Below, in pieces: positions 1 to 9,701 of a stretch of 22,320 nt of DNA. The stretch comes from Silene noctiflora (lineage: Eukaryota; Streptophyta; Magnoliopsida; Caryophyllales; Caryophyllaceae). The notes beneath the pieces are model-generated. The model worked only from the letters and a program-made list of their open reading frames with translations. It was not told the origin of the DNA and ran no database searches. The first letter of the stretch is position 1. Every line of letters starts with the position of its first letter. Location: assembly GCA_009801015.1 (NCBI GenBank), contig VHZZ01000038.1, forward strand, positions 70,710 to 93,029, given 5' to 3'. A program made the translations under genes and the position numbers.

Positions 1-33
1 GTTCGCGTTAATCAAAGTTCTACGGGTGGACAT

Positions 34-569
34 TAGGGCTGAGCAAAATTATACGATACGGTTTTATTATACGTATTCGATACGCCATACGAATTAATTA
101 TACGGATTTCCGGATATCCGATACGAATTTCCGGATATCCGATACGGTTCTTAAAAAACCGTATCGGATAAGGATCGGCAAAATATGAAACCGGATATAC
201 GGTATCCGATACGGTTGCCTTTTTCTAGAATAAAATATTAAACTATATATATAAATCACAAAATAACTAATATGTTGGTGATTAAACGTTATTAGTATTA
301 AAGTTTATAAGTTATTTACTCTTATAACTTTTTAAAACACTTTTAAGTTACTAAAAAAACCAACAATCACACATAGAAAAAAAATATATATATTAAATTA
401 TATAAGTGAAGCTGAAACCGGATACCGGATATACGGTTTTCGGATATATGGTTTCCGTATATACGAAAAAACCGTATCGGATAAGGATACTAAACAAGGA
501 GATTTAAAAAACCGGATATCCGATACGGTTTCTAAAACCGTATCGGATATCTGGTTTTGCTCACCCCTA
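34..569. mobile_element. Non-autonomous hAT-type MITE with 8-bp TSD
   Basis: The 536-bp element begins TAGGGCTGAGCAAAA and ends TTTTGCTCACCCCTA, which are imperfect terminal inverted repeats. It is flanked by the identical 8-bp duplication GTGGACAT at 26-33 and 570-577. An 8-bp TSD with TAGGG-type ends is the signature of the hAT superfamily. Near both ends are many copies, in both orientations, of CCGGATATCCGATACGG-like motifs, which resemble the subterminal repeats that hAT transposases bind. The middle is AT-rich and has no coding capacity, so the element must have been mobilised in trans. Superfamily assignment rests on TSD length and terminal bases only. Confidence 0.85.
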
Positions 570-701
570 GTGGACATAGCACGGAAAATAACTAAGAATA
601 ATATATTTCTACGTCACAATCTAAAACATGTCACACATAGCGTATCCAACTACACTGATTTGAATTTTTCCAAATGATGTTATCCTTTCATCTCTCAATA
701 T

Positions 702-709
702 TATAAATA
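702..709 (+). promoter_or_regulatory. Putative TATA box of the PR-4 gene
   Basis: TATAAATA lies about 70 bp upstream of the ATG at 777. This spacing would give a 5' leader of roughly 40 nt, normal for a plant gene. The hAT MITE ends about 130 bp further upstream, so the proximal promoter is short and bordered by a transposon. Only the motif and its spacing support this. Confidence 0.5.
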
Positions 710-776
710 ATCGAGCAACTAAACGATATAATCATCTATTTCCGACTAGCAAAATTAAATTAAAGAACGATTATAT

Positions 777-1922
777 ATGGAGAGAGTCGAGTATCGTGTT
801 GCGGTACTGGTTTTGGTGTGCCTGTGTGTTGGTGTAACGGGTCAGAGTGCTCAAAATGTGAGAGCAACATATCATATTTATAATCCGCAGGATATCGGAT
901 GGAACTATTACACGGCGAGTGTATATTGCTCGACATTTGACGGGAATAAGCCTTTGTCATGGCGACGGAAATATGGCTGGACCGCCTTTTGTGGTCCAGT
1001 TGGTCCTCATGGCCAAGCCTCTTGTGGCCGATGTCTTAAGGTATGCTCCCTAATTATAGGGATTTCTACTTTTTTATTTTGATTATTAGTAATTTTATTA
1101 GGGTAATAATAAATACAGCCCTTAAGGTTGTATTTAAGCATTACCCATGAGCACTTAGATCAACTGGCAAGAGGTTGTTCTAGCTTAACCAGAGGTCTCG
1201 TGCTCGAGTCCTGGGAACGCAGCAGTGTTGAAATTCATGAGGGAGAGCTTTACCGGCCTAGTGGTCCTACCCGGCTCAAATCCGGATTAAACCGGATGGT
1301 TTACACAAAAAAAAAAGGTTGTATTTAAGCATTAAATATCTTCCAAATTTGGTATTAATTTTGGAATTAAGAACCAAATTACACATCCACCATATATTAA
1401 GTATTTATTTCATTTTTTAGCTTCTTAAATACAGTCCTAAGGGTTGTATTTATCATTTTCCATTTATTAGATCAGTTAACCTTAATTTTAGTGAATATAT
1501 AGGTTTTAGTAATGTTTCATTCGACAATTTTCATATTACTAAAAAAGTCAACTACGGTTAATTTTAATTTATCGTGATTGGCTCATGTGAATCTTTCGTT
1601 AGTTAGGTTCCCAATGTGTGTTTTAAGAGCACAAGTTAGAAAAATCGAAATTAAAAAGTAATATTAGAGCATAAATTTAACTTTTTGATACAACAATGGT
1701 GTGATTCAGGTGACAAACATGGCAACCGGAGATCAAATAACGGTGAGAATTGTAGATCAATGCGGAAATGGAGGATTGGACCTTGATGTTAATGTTTTTA
1801 ACAAAATTGACTCTGATGGCCAAGGCTATGCTCGTGGCCATCTTCGAGTCAATTATGAATTTGTCAATTGTGGGGACAAGCTAGTTGATAAGCTAATTAA
1901 GCCAATATCGTCGTCATCTTGA
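777..1922 (+). CDS. Barwin-domain pathogenesis-related protein PR-4 (class II, no hevein domain)
   Basis: There are two exons, 777-1040 and 1710-1922, joined in phase 0 (AAG|GTATGC donor, ATTCAG|GTGACA acceptor), giving 158 aa. Residues 1-22 are a hydrophobic secretion signal ending VGVTG, and mature barwin sequence follows at about residue 23. The six barwin cysteines that form three disulfides are visible: C51, C72, C83, C86, then the VDQC and FVNC cysteines. Hallmark stretches include [29 protein letters not shown] and [10 protein letters not shown]. No chitin-binding hevein domain precedes the barwin domain, so it is of the PR-4 class II/wound-induced type. The family is secreted or vacuolar, binds chitin weakly, and many members act as ribonucleases in antifungal defence. 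The chain runs 14 residues beyond NCGD ([14 protein letters not shown]), possibly a vacuolar-sorting propeptide. The 669-bp intron carries a nested MITE and SINE. The gene looks intact. Confidence 0.92.
1101..1461. mobile_element. MITE with 38-bp terminal inverted repeats, interrupted by a SINE
   Basis: The 5' end (1101-1138) and the reverse complement of the 3' end (1424-1461) match at 31 of 38 positions. Both carry ATAAATACA near the outside and TGTATTTAAG at the inner end. Each terminus is itself nearly palindromic around CCCTTAAGG/CCTAAGGG. Flanking ATTTTATTA (1092-1100) and ATTTATTA (1462-1469) look like a target duplication of 8-9 bp with one slipped T, which would fit a Mutator-like or hAT element. 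Without the SINE and its duplication the element is about 170 bp. It lies wholly inside the PR-4 intron. The superfamily is uncertain. Confidence 0.65.
1144..1316 (+). mobile_element. tRNA-derived SINE, copy 1, with perfect 18-bp TSD
   Basis: This 173-bp element ends in a poly(A) tract and is flanked by the exact 18-bp repeat GGTTGTATTTAAGCATTA (1126-1143 and 1317-1334). An A-box-like TAGATCAACTGG (1156-1167) and a B-box-like GCTCGAGTCC (1202-1211) form an internal RNA polymerase III promoter of tRNA origin. The target-site duplication is a copy of the 5' terminal repeat of the surrounding MITE, so the SINE entered an existing MITE. A second copy lies at 2609-2779. The perfect TSD suggests a recent insertion. 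Confidence 0.9.
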
Positions 1923-2608
1923 TAAAAAAGTTTTGTAACCTGTGAAATTATATTGATGTTTGTAAACTATTTGTAGCTGTCGAAACTTTTATAATTTAGT
2001 ATATATTGTCTGTTGTTTTTGCGTGATTATACATATCTTTTTTCTCGTATGTAAATGTATAATTTTTCAATGTCGGGAATCAGTTAGATATGTAGTCCTT
2101 TTCCTTGGTGTTACACTTTTTCATCATGTTGTTGCAACCTATTTGTTAACCAAGTTGAATGTTGAATGGTTTTATTGGTGTGCTTAAATTCGAAAATTGC
2201 ACTTTTAAAGTAGAATAAAGTTTTCGGGATGATCTTGAATCAAATCGTTATTCTTTAACAGTCAAAATATCATTAATTCGCTCCATCGAAATTGAGAGTT
2301 TTTAACTTTACAACAAATCAAGTCACCTTATAAAAATCCCTTGGTCCGATCTCCCAAAGATCAAGAGTAGACAACTACCCCATAAAGAAACTTATTTAAA
2401 AGACATTTGGTAAGCCAAAACCGAAAAATGATATTAGATGAGAATAATGGATTATTGAAATTGTATTGAAATGATAGTTAAAGTTTAAGTTTTGTTTAAA
2501 TAGTGTTGTAATCGCTCATAAATTTGATCATTTGATCAAAAATCTAACACCTAAATTACTACTCTTTACTTCAACAAATTTACAATACTGTATTCAATAC
2601 ATAAACTA
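1923..2608. other. AT-rich intergenic sequence 3' of PR-4
   Basis: This stretch should contain the PR-4 3' UTR in its first 200 bases or so. I see no strong polyadenylation signal, no convincing ORF and no clear repeat structure. It is bounded on the right by the second SINE copy. Confidence 0.6.
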
Positions 2609-2779
2609 CCCATGAGCACTTAAATCAACTGGCAAAGGGTTGTTCTAGCTTAACTAGAGGTCTCGTGCTCGAGCCCTGGGAACGCATCAGTGTTGAAACT
2701 CATGAAGGAGAGCTTTACCGCCCTAGTGGTCATACCCGGCTCGAATCCGGATTAAACCGGATGATTTACACCAAAAAAA
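2609..2779 (+). mobile_element. tRNA-derived SINE, copy 2
   Basis: Apart from scattered substitutions this segment repeats the SINE at 1144-1316 along its full length. It starts CCCATGAGCACTTA, keeps the CAACTGGCAA and GTGCTCGAG pol III box regions, and ends in ACACC plus a short A tract. Only a short candidate duplication, CATAAACT, is visible on both sides (about 2600-2607 and 2787-2794), separated from the A tract by a few bases. The TSD has therefore decayed, and this copy is probably older than copy 1. Confidence 0.85.
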
Positions 2780-3498
2780 CAGACACCATAAACTCACAAC
2801 ATGCTTGTTACACTAACAACTGAGATAGAGTCAGGTTAGGTTAAGGTCAATATTTGAGTCGAATCGTAGAAATCCACGAACCTAATCCGAGTTAGAGACA
2901 AGTCAGACAAATTGGGAGGTAGATTACTAAATCAAACCAGATTGACCCATGCTATTGGCTGCCTCCACTCTTAACCGACTCACTCATACACATCAAACTA
3001 TAGATTATCATCTCTCCCTCCAGACCAGCTCAGATTGACACGACCCGAATAACCCGACTTGAAAACCCGATCATGACCTGTAACCTGAATGATCCCGGTG
3101 ACCAGATCAGAATAATTATTGTTATAAACTAACCATTTTCCGTAAAGAATTTGATAATAATAAATCCAAAAATAACCCGAGCAAATTCATACAAATCCCA
3201 AGAACGATCCGGCTGAACTAACCCAATCGAGACTCAATCCGATTGACCCAATTACCAAACCTATACAAAACACATAAATAAATACAAAAAAGTGCTTATA
3301 ATCGAAATCGACCCATAACAACCAAAACATTGATTCGTCCCGTCCCACATTAATCCAATAATCCCCCCAGATCCATTGTGTTCTCCCCCAATTAATGCAC
3401 ACGTACATCACACCATTCAAACTTCAAACCAACCCAAAACATATACCTATACATGCAAAAAATTTCAATTTTTTAGGCAAAAATTTGAGAAAACAAAC
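2780..3498. other. Upstream region of the DRIP-like gene
   Basis: The stretch at about 2930-3370 is rich in ACCCGA and GACCCAAT words (for example ACCCGAATAACCCGACTT), a composition common in old plant repeats. No element ends could be fixed. The last 100 bases are A/C-rich and end AAACAAACATGG, and should hold the 5' UTR of the gene starting at 3499. I could not identify a convincing TATA box. ORFs here are short and do not resemble proteins. Confidence 0.5.
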
Positions 3499-3906
3499 AT
3501 GGGGATGGGATTGGGGAGTGGACAAGTAGTTATGGTGAGCAGAGATAAATTAATGGCATGCATGAAATGTCCTCTTTGTAATAACCTTCTTAAACAAGCT
3601 ACAACTATCTCTCTTTGTCTTCATACATGTATGTATGCTATTCTTTCAATTACTGTGTTTTTATTGATTTTCTTGTGATTTTGTTATATGGGTTTGTTTT
3701 GTTTTTGTGTTTTATGAAATGGGTTCGTGTTATTTTGTGTGATCAGTGACGGAACTAGGATTTTTAAACTCGGTAGGTCTTGCTTAAGACGGTTTTAACT
3801 TTTCCCACCTCTATTTTAATCCGTTGTGTGAATATGTCGGGTGAATGTCAATGCTACATTGTGGGGTTAGATGGTTTATTGGGGAAATGCTGTTTTTCGG
3901 ACGTAA

Positions 3907-3949
<43 letters not shown>

Positions 3950-6900
3950 GTTGATTGATTGATTGATTGATTCTTTACGTGAAGTTGAATCTACTTGTTT
4001 GTGTCATGCAAAAATGTGTGATTTTGGATTGTATTGTTCGTGTTATTAGTAAGGAATTATTGTTTGAATTCTGTCTTTATTACAATTGTTTGTTTTGAAT
4101 GAAGTTATGAAGTGAATGTATACTCTCGTCCCAATCATTTGTTTGCCTTTTTTTGTTCTTTGTGAGACGGAAAGAGTACTTCTATAAAGTCGCGTTATTT
4201 GACTTGTTTTATAATTTGATTTGAGTTCATAGCAGTTTGTGAATCATCATGTGCCTAAAGCTTACATCTTTCTTTGCGTCACAGCGTCACAAATGTGACG
4301 GACATATTTGTCGCAAGCTTGTGACAGGTCAAGTACTACCCACAAGGCCACTACGCGGGTAGTACTCGTACTTGACCCGTCGGAAGCTTGTGACGGATAT
4401 GCCCGTCACAAGGACTTGCTGTTCTTTAGCTATGTGAATTTGAAACTCGAGATTTTGTCATCTTTATGTAGGCGACTTTGTAAATGACAGCAAGATAGTA
4501 AAGCATGTACATTTATGACTAATTATTGGCTGTTTACTTGTTTGTACAGTCGACTTCAATGGAAAATTTTAATTCAGTATCAGTCCCTTAATTAAAAGTC
4601 GTTGTGCCATTAAGAGATAATTTTTCTTTGTTTTTGGTGTAAACGGGATGAGTTGGTGCTCTTAGGATTACGAGTACTTAATATATAGGAAAACAATCTC
4701 GTTGTTAAGTTAATCATTGTTATTTTTTTGCATGTCAGTCTGCAGGAGGTGCATTTACAAAAGGCTCTCAGATGACGATGTTGATAGTTGCCCTGTCTGT
4801 GACATTAACCTCGGTTGCATCCCAGTGGATAAACTCAGGTCTGTTGCGTTGTCATTTCCTCTCCCCGGACCGTAGCATTTCTTTTGAAGGGAACTTGCAC
4901 TCCTCATGTTTTTTGTTTTCTTGATAAAACAAAGAGGGAATAACCATCTATATGTGTGTGCTAAATTCGAGTCGTCATAGAAATTAATCACACGGAGTAT
5001 ATCGGGATCTGTCTGCTATCACTGTTTTAGTTAACCCAGCCTAATGATACCTTTGTATTGTTCCAGCTTGTGATGCGCTAATTAAATTACTCTCTATGTG
5101 TATCTCATACTTTATGTCCGGCATACCCATTGGTGAAATACAGGGCAGACCACAGTCTCCAAGATATCAGGGCCAAGATTTTTCCTTTCAAAAGAAGAAA
5201 GATTGAGGCTCCTGAAATTGCCTCGGCAATATCGCTGCCTGCTAAGAGAAAGGAGAGATCGCTATCATCCTTGGTCGTGAGCACACCCAGACTGTCTGTA
5301 CGGGGTGGTGTAACTGGAAGGAGAACCAGAGCTGGCGTAAGGAGAAGTTCTGGCCAAAGAGGTGCAAGCCCTACCACTGAAGAAACTCCTAATGAAGGGG
5401 AGGATTCAGTGGAAGATGATATGGATGGCTCGAGTTCTCCTGAGACCCTGAACAAAATTATACAAAATAAGAAGCAGGTATACACTATGTTACTTCGACT
5501 CTTCACTTCAAGAGGCGTACTTGTATCCGACAGTCTGACAGAGGACGTGGGTATGTAATTTGTACTTAACCCTAGACAGATTGACACTTCTAAGTTCTAA
5601 CAACATAAAACATTATAAAATTTCTGACTTGATTACGTGGCTCATGCGAGTTTTCTCAAGTTTGGATAGAGTCTGATATTCAGATTTACCCTTATCCCAT
5701 ACTCGAACATACCAGCTCATTCATCATGCATAGAAGCATCAAAGTAACAAACTACTTTATGTGGTTAGTTCCAACATGGTCTGGAAGTTTTTTTCTTAAT
5801 GATGTAAATTTCTTGGTCCCTAATGTTTGCAGAGTTCGTCAGCCCGATCTTCCAATGATCAGATTTGCCGTGAACAGATGGAAAATAACATGGAAGGACG
5901 GGAGGGTAAAGCGGATTTTTGGAAGCCATTAAACACTCTTCTTGAGGCGGCAAACAGAACCAAGTTTTCTAAGCCAGGTTCTCAAGGGGTATCTCACGTC
6001 CAAACGGACCCAAATAGTTCTGGAGGTGCTGATGCATGTATGGTTAAGATTGAAATTGAAGAAAACGGACATAGAGCTAAAGGTGAGAAGAGCAAAATGC
6101 CTTTAACCGTAGAGCCAGTTAAGCATAGGAGGGTGCGCCGAGCAAATAAAAAAAGACCCTCTGGATCTTCGGAGTCGTGTAGTTCAAAATTCATTCTAAA
6201 TGTGGCACGCCGCAACTGGAGAGATGGTCCAATTTGGTTTTCACTGGTTGCTTCAGGGGATCAGTAAGTAAAAAACATAGTTGTGGATTATTATCTGCAT
6301 TATTTCAAGTTTCACAGGTCCGGTGGGCGGTGGCACCTAGTACGAATTGTCATTTCCAATTAAGCCAAAGACCTGCTATTCTTTGGCTTGGAAACATAAA
6401 GGAATAAAGTAAAATAACTCACATAATCTGTGCGCCTTCGACATTGTGAAGTAATAGTTGGTCAATGCAATTCATGATGCAGTTCTTGTAATTGATCACC
6501 CAGAAATGGCCTCTGGCGTACGTCTGCGTACATCCGACCCCCTAGATTTTTATGGCACTGGGTAATGTTGTTGGTGATGGTGATACATACTGCGCTATAT
6601 TTCCTTTCGCTTGACTTATATCTTGAATGGTTTCAGGAAAGGAGTTGAACCCCTGCCACAAGTATCTGCTGCATTTCTAAGAGTAAAGTGAGTTTAGAGT
6701 TCCGTTGATTGCTGTTTAACCAAATTACCTTTCTGTTTTCGGTTTACATTTTTTTAGCTCATATTATGAATTATGTACTTTGAAAACTCTGAGGCTTATC
6801 GGAATCAGTGACAGTTACATGACACCGTAGCAGCATTGAAATCATACGCAGTATATTTGTTGAGATTTCATGATTCAAAACCCTGAATCTCATATTTCAG

Positions 6901-8813
6901 CTATAATATGTGCAGAGGGGTTCACAACAATAGTTACTTTGTTACAGAAAATGGGAAAATCTTTTTTCTTCTTGAAAATCTATGCCTCTAATGTGAAAGA
7001 CAAATATTATTGTGGCTTCTTGCGAGTAGATTTTTAAATCCATTCCTTCCTATATATGTTCTGAATGATAGAAGATACGCGGGTAGAATATTTGACAAAG
7101 CAAAAGGAGTATCTAAGAAACTCTCTACATGTAATGATAATATCACTACAAAAATGAATTGTTGGTGCATGGTTACTTATATCTTTTTTCATTAAATTCA
7201 TAACGGCGGCTTTGTTTTCGTGTGCTAACTGTGGTGAACTTGTCTGACTGGTTTGGAAGAAGTGTTTGACTGTGAAATTTCAGTTTTAGACGTTTCCATC
7301 ATTGCTTTGGTTACTTGTCATGTGTGCAGGGATACAAGCATGTCTGTCTTATCTGTTCAGAAGTATCTTATGAAGAAACTTGGCCTCGCTAGTGAGGAAG
7401 AGGTCAGTTCTAATTATTCTTATGATTTCATTTAATTACACTATTGTAAAAACCAGTATGTTTATTTAGTCTTTTTGCCCCTCCAATTTACTCGGGGTAG
7501 TTTTTTGAGGAGCTTTTTGCTTAGTATGGTACGGTCAGAGATCCGCAGTGGTTGTAGCCTAGGTGAAATTGGGGATGTGTGGGTGTGTGACTAGCAGTGG
7601 TTGTACTACACTGCTAAGTACACTAAAAAATTGGTGGGGCGTATTGGTTCCAGCATCTACAGTAGTACAGTACAGTCTAAAGCCAGCGGCTCCGTGTTCA
7701 GGACTTAGGAGTCCACGGATCTTTAAATGATACTTTGCAAGTAACGTGTTTGCCCTCCTTAACCCCAAATCATGGCTTCACCATTGAATTGCGTGACCAT
7801 ATGAACCACCACTGTAGGACTCATATTCAGCATACCCCAGTTCATTATCTTGTGCATTTTAATATCAAAATGTTACTTACTGTTGGATGAGAGCCCGTTC
7901 TGTCCTATTAAACATGGACGGAGTGAATACTGAGGCTGCTAAACTGAAAGTCATTTTATAGAAAGGTGTTAACAACGTGGCTAAGAGGGACGATAAACTT
8001 TGTTAACTTATTGCATCGAAGTTCCTTGAATGTGAAAAGCATGCTTGCTTTGCTAAAATGCGTAGACTTTTCTATGCTCAGAAGCCACTTTGTTTAACTA
8101 CTGTATTATTCTAGGCATTGAATGTTCCAAAATATCATAAAATACATTTGGTGGAAAAAAACAATGTGTTCCAGTAAATCATTTAAAGGCAGCCATGGAA
8201 GGCGCGAGTCCACTTATATGGCTAGTGGAGAACTGGAAATGTGTATCTAGATGTGTCTCAAGTTTCCATTCCAAGTCTATGGCTAAGCCATGAATAGTTC
8301 AGAGTATCGTTTTTGGCTTTTCTATTTGTGCAAGGATCGCATAGGAAATATTGCCTTCACTCCTTTCAGGGTGTTTCCGGCTTCTCTATTTGTGCAAGGA
8401 TCGCATAGGAAGTTCTTATTTGAGGCTCACTTTTCCAAAGATAAAACGAAGTAGATTTTACCCTTTGATACACAAATTGTCAAATGAAACCGTCTCACAC
8501 GGGCTCGTGTACATACGAAGTTATGAACCATCAATTTCTATCTTTTAACCAAGATCATGATGGCTTAGTTTTTTCTGTTTCTTGAGAGGACCAGCCGACT
8601 CATGCCTGTATATTATGAATTTATCTAATGCAGGTCCAAGTAATGTGCCATGGGCAGCCCGTGATGCCTCAGCTGAAACTCAGCACTTTGATGGACTTGT
8701 GGCTACGGACTTCAGTGACTCCAAAAAAGGTTCGAACTTTTGTTGGTCAATCTGCCAAGGATTTCACGATGGTCCTGTCATATTCCCGAAAACCAGTCAT
8801 TGCAGCTTCTTGA
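3499..8813 (+). CDS. DRIP-like RING/RAWUL E3 ubiquitin ligase (DREB2A-interacting protein type)
   Basis: There are seven coding exons: 3499-3628, 4739-4838, 5144-5477, 5833-6263, 6637-6687, 7330-7402 and 8634-8813. All junctions are GT-AG and in frame, giving 432 aa, close to Arabidopsis DRIP1/2. A C3HC4 RING is complete: C24, C27, C40, H42, C45, C48, C61, C64. H42 and C45 come from the exon 1/2 junction, read HTFCRRC. A basic FPFKRRK follows at about 90-96, and a second basic block, RRVRRANKKR, lies in exon 4; both could be nuclear localisation signals. The C-terminal third (WRDGPIWFSLVAS, PQVSAAFLRVK, VQKYLMKKLGL, MCHGQPV, SAKDFTMVLSYSRK) matches the RAWUL ubiquitin-like domain shared with BMI1/PCGF proteins. 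In Arabidopsis the family ubiquitinates DREB2A and dampens drought responses; that role here is inferred. Start 3499 gives the usual short leader before the RING. Introns carry several small repeats. Confidence 0.9.
3909..3972. repeat. (GATT)16 microsatellite in DRIP-like intron 1
   Basis: Sixteen tetranucleotide units run without indels. Two adjacent units read GGTT instead of GATT, near the right end of the tract. It lies in the 1,110-bp first intron and should be length-polymorphic. Confidence 0.95.
4123..4176. mobile_element. Very short Stowaway-like MITE derivative
   Basis: The segment starts CTCTCGTCCCAATCATTTG and ends GAGACGGAAAGAG, an imperfect inverted repeat related to the Stowaway terminus CTCCCTCCGTYCC. 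It is flanked on both sides by the dinucleotide TA (4121-4122, 4177-4178), the Tc1/mariner target duplication. At 54 bp it is hardly more than two ends joined. Confidence 0.55.
4294..4411. mobile_element. Foldback (hairpin) repeat in DRIP-like intron 1
   Basis: The left arm 4294-4341 and right arm 4357-4411 are inverted copies sharing TGTGACGG-CATAT, GTC-CAAGCTT, GGTCAAGTA and CTACCC, with the arms about 80% complementary over about 50 bp around a 15-bp loop. No coding sequence lies inside. This is the shape of a foldback-type MITE, and transcripts of the intron would form a long hairpin. A related but weaker string, TTGTGACGCGTCATAAGCTTG, occurs at about 15237. Confidence 0.7.
6505..6590 (+). 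mobile_element. SINE 3'-half remnant in DRIP-like intron 4
   Basis: The core CGTACATCCGACCCCCTA (6527-6544) is followed by GGCACTGGGTAATGTTGTTGG. The order TGCGTACATCCGACCCCC, then a CACTGGG motif, then TTG repeats, is what I know from a widespread plant tRNA-derived SINE class (Au-like). The same 18-mer occurs in reverse at 17398-17415. The 5' half is unrecognisable here. Confidence 0.5.
8313..8411. repeat. Short tandem duplication in DRIP-like intron 6
   Basis: The word CTATTTGTGCAAGGATCGCA, continuing as TAGGAA, starts at 8322 and again at 8386, 64 bp apart. The identity extends left into GGCTT-TCT. It is an intronic segmental duplication with no coding effect. Confidence 0.8.
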
Positions 8814-9337
8814 TCTTTTAACTATAAGATTTCTGTAATTTCCCCGTTTTGTAATATAGATCTGCAGTCTAGCATGAATTTGTTCTCCAATTTTCCCATT
8901 TTTTCATTGATAATAGAATCACAGATAGTCTATTTGCATTCCTGTACCTGCCTTCGGGCCAATGTATATACGAAAAATTCCAGAATGTTAGTGTTGTTAC
9001 TATCAATCTATCCTGGTGTTATATTGCAATATCGGACTGGCAAATCACGGTAGCATATTCCAACATAGTGGCGCATTGGCGGCTTGGCGCAAACAATTCT
9101 GCAGTGTGGCTCTAGTATCAGTTGTGTTGGTTAAGCATCAACCTAGAAGTGTTTGTATCGGACAAATATCAGCACGGATCAGTTATTATCGGTCAAATAT
9201 CAGAATATCGCCTCCAGGTCCATACATCAGTAGTTTAATTGTCAGCTATCGGCAGTTCGGCACCCTTGTGGCCATATTACAATACTTCAACATACCAGAG
9301 TCCAAGGTATTGGCCTATGATACATTTCCAAGGTATT
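8814..9337. other. 3' flank of the DRIP-like gene
   Basis: The first about 150 bases should be the 3' UTR. The remainder includes a 140-codon open frame (9016-9438) whose translation resembles no family I know and which runs into the repeat element at 9338; I treat it as chance. The 13-base word TCCAAGGTATTGG at 9301 recurs 28 bases downstream with one mismatch, just before the element. Confidence 0.5.
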
Positions 9338-9701
9338 GGTTGCACCAAAACGGACACGGACACGTGACACGACATTATATAAAATTTAGGACACGAGACA
9401 CGTTATTTAAATTTAATATAATATATATTTATAGTTAAAATTAACGTATCATTTTATTTTTGTAAATGTATTTGATATTAAATTTAAATAATTGAAGCTA
9501 AAATTTGACTTTGACTGTAACTTATTCTCATTTCCCACTCAAACTCGTTTTTTAATCAATCTTTTTCAGTCTTTCGACATCTCATTCCTCATTTATTAAC
9601 ATCCAACACATTTAGGCGTGCCCGACGTGTGTCCGATGAGTGTCGTGTCCGACACGGTGTCGGACACGGGACGACTGATTAGGAGGAGTGTCCGTGCTAC
9701 C
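9338..9701. mobile_element. GGACACG-rich terminal-inverted-repeat element
   Basis: The left end reads GGTTGCACC followed by CGGACACGGACACGTGACAC. The reverse complement of the right end reads GGTAGCACGGACAC, followed by several CCGTGTCCGACAC units. The ends are thus inverted and share short GGACAC/GACACG repeats, while the middle (9390-9600) is AT-rich. No open frame encodes a transposase. I could not find a matching target-site duplication, so the exact limits and the superfamily are open. Confidence 0.5.

Noticed and set aside
1144..1316. A tRNA gene in the PR-4 intron, suggested by A- and B-box-like words
   Set aside because: It does not fold as a cloverleaf, has a poly(A) tail and an 18-bp TSD, and is repeated at 2609. 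It is a SINE.
3744..3770. GTGACGGAACTAGGATTTTTAAA in DRIP-like intron 1 as a transposon end
   Set aside because: It resembles a common plant repeat terminus (GTGGCGGAGCTAGGATTT), but no partner end or duplication was found, so it is not listed as an element.
3900..3980. GATT repeat as a CRISPR-like or regulatory array
   Set aside because: It is a simple tetranucleotide microsatellite without spacers.
5105..5587. 160-codon minus-strand open frame
   Set aside because: It is the antisense shadow of DRIP-like exon 3, whose plus-strand translation matches the family and splices in frame.
9016..9438. 140-codon plus-strand frame downstream of the DRIP-like gene
   Set aside because: Its product resembles no known family, it is partly built from the GGACACG repeat element, and no splice or promoter context supports it.
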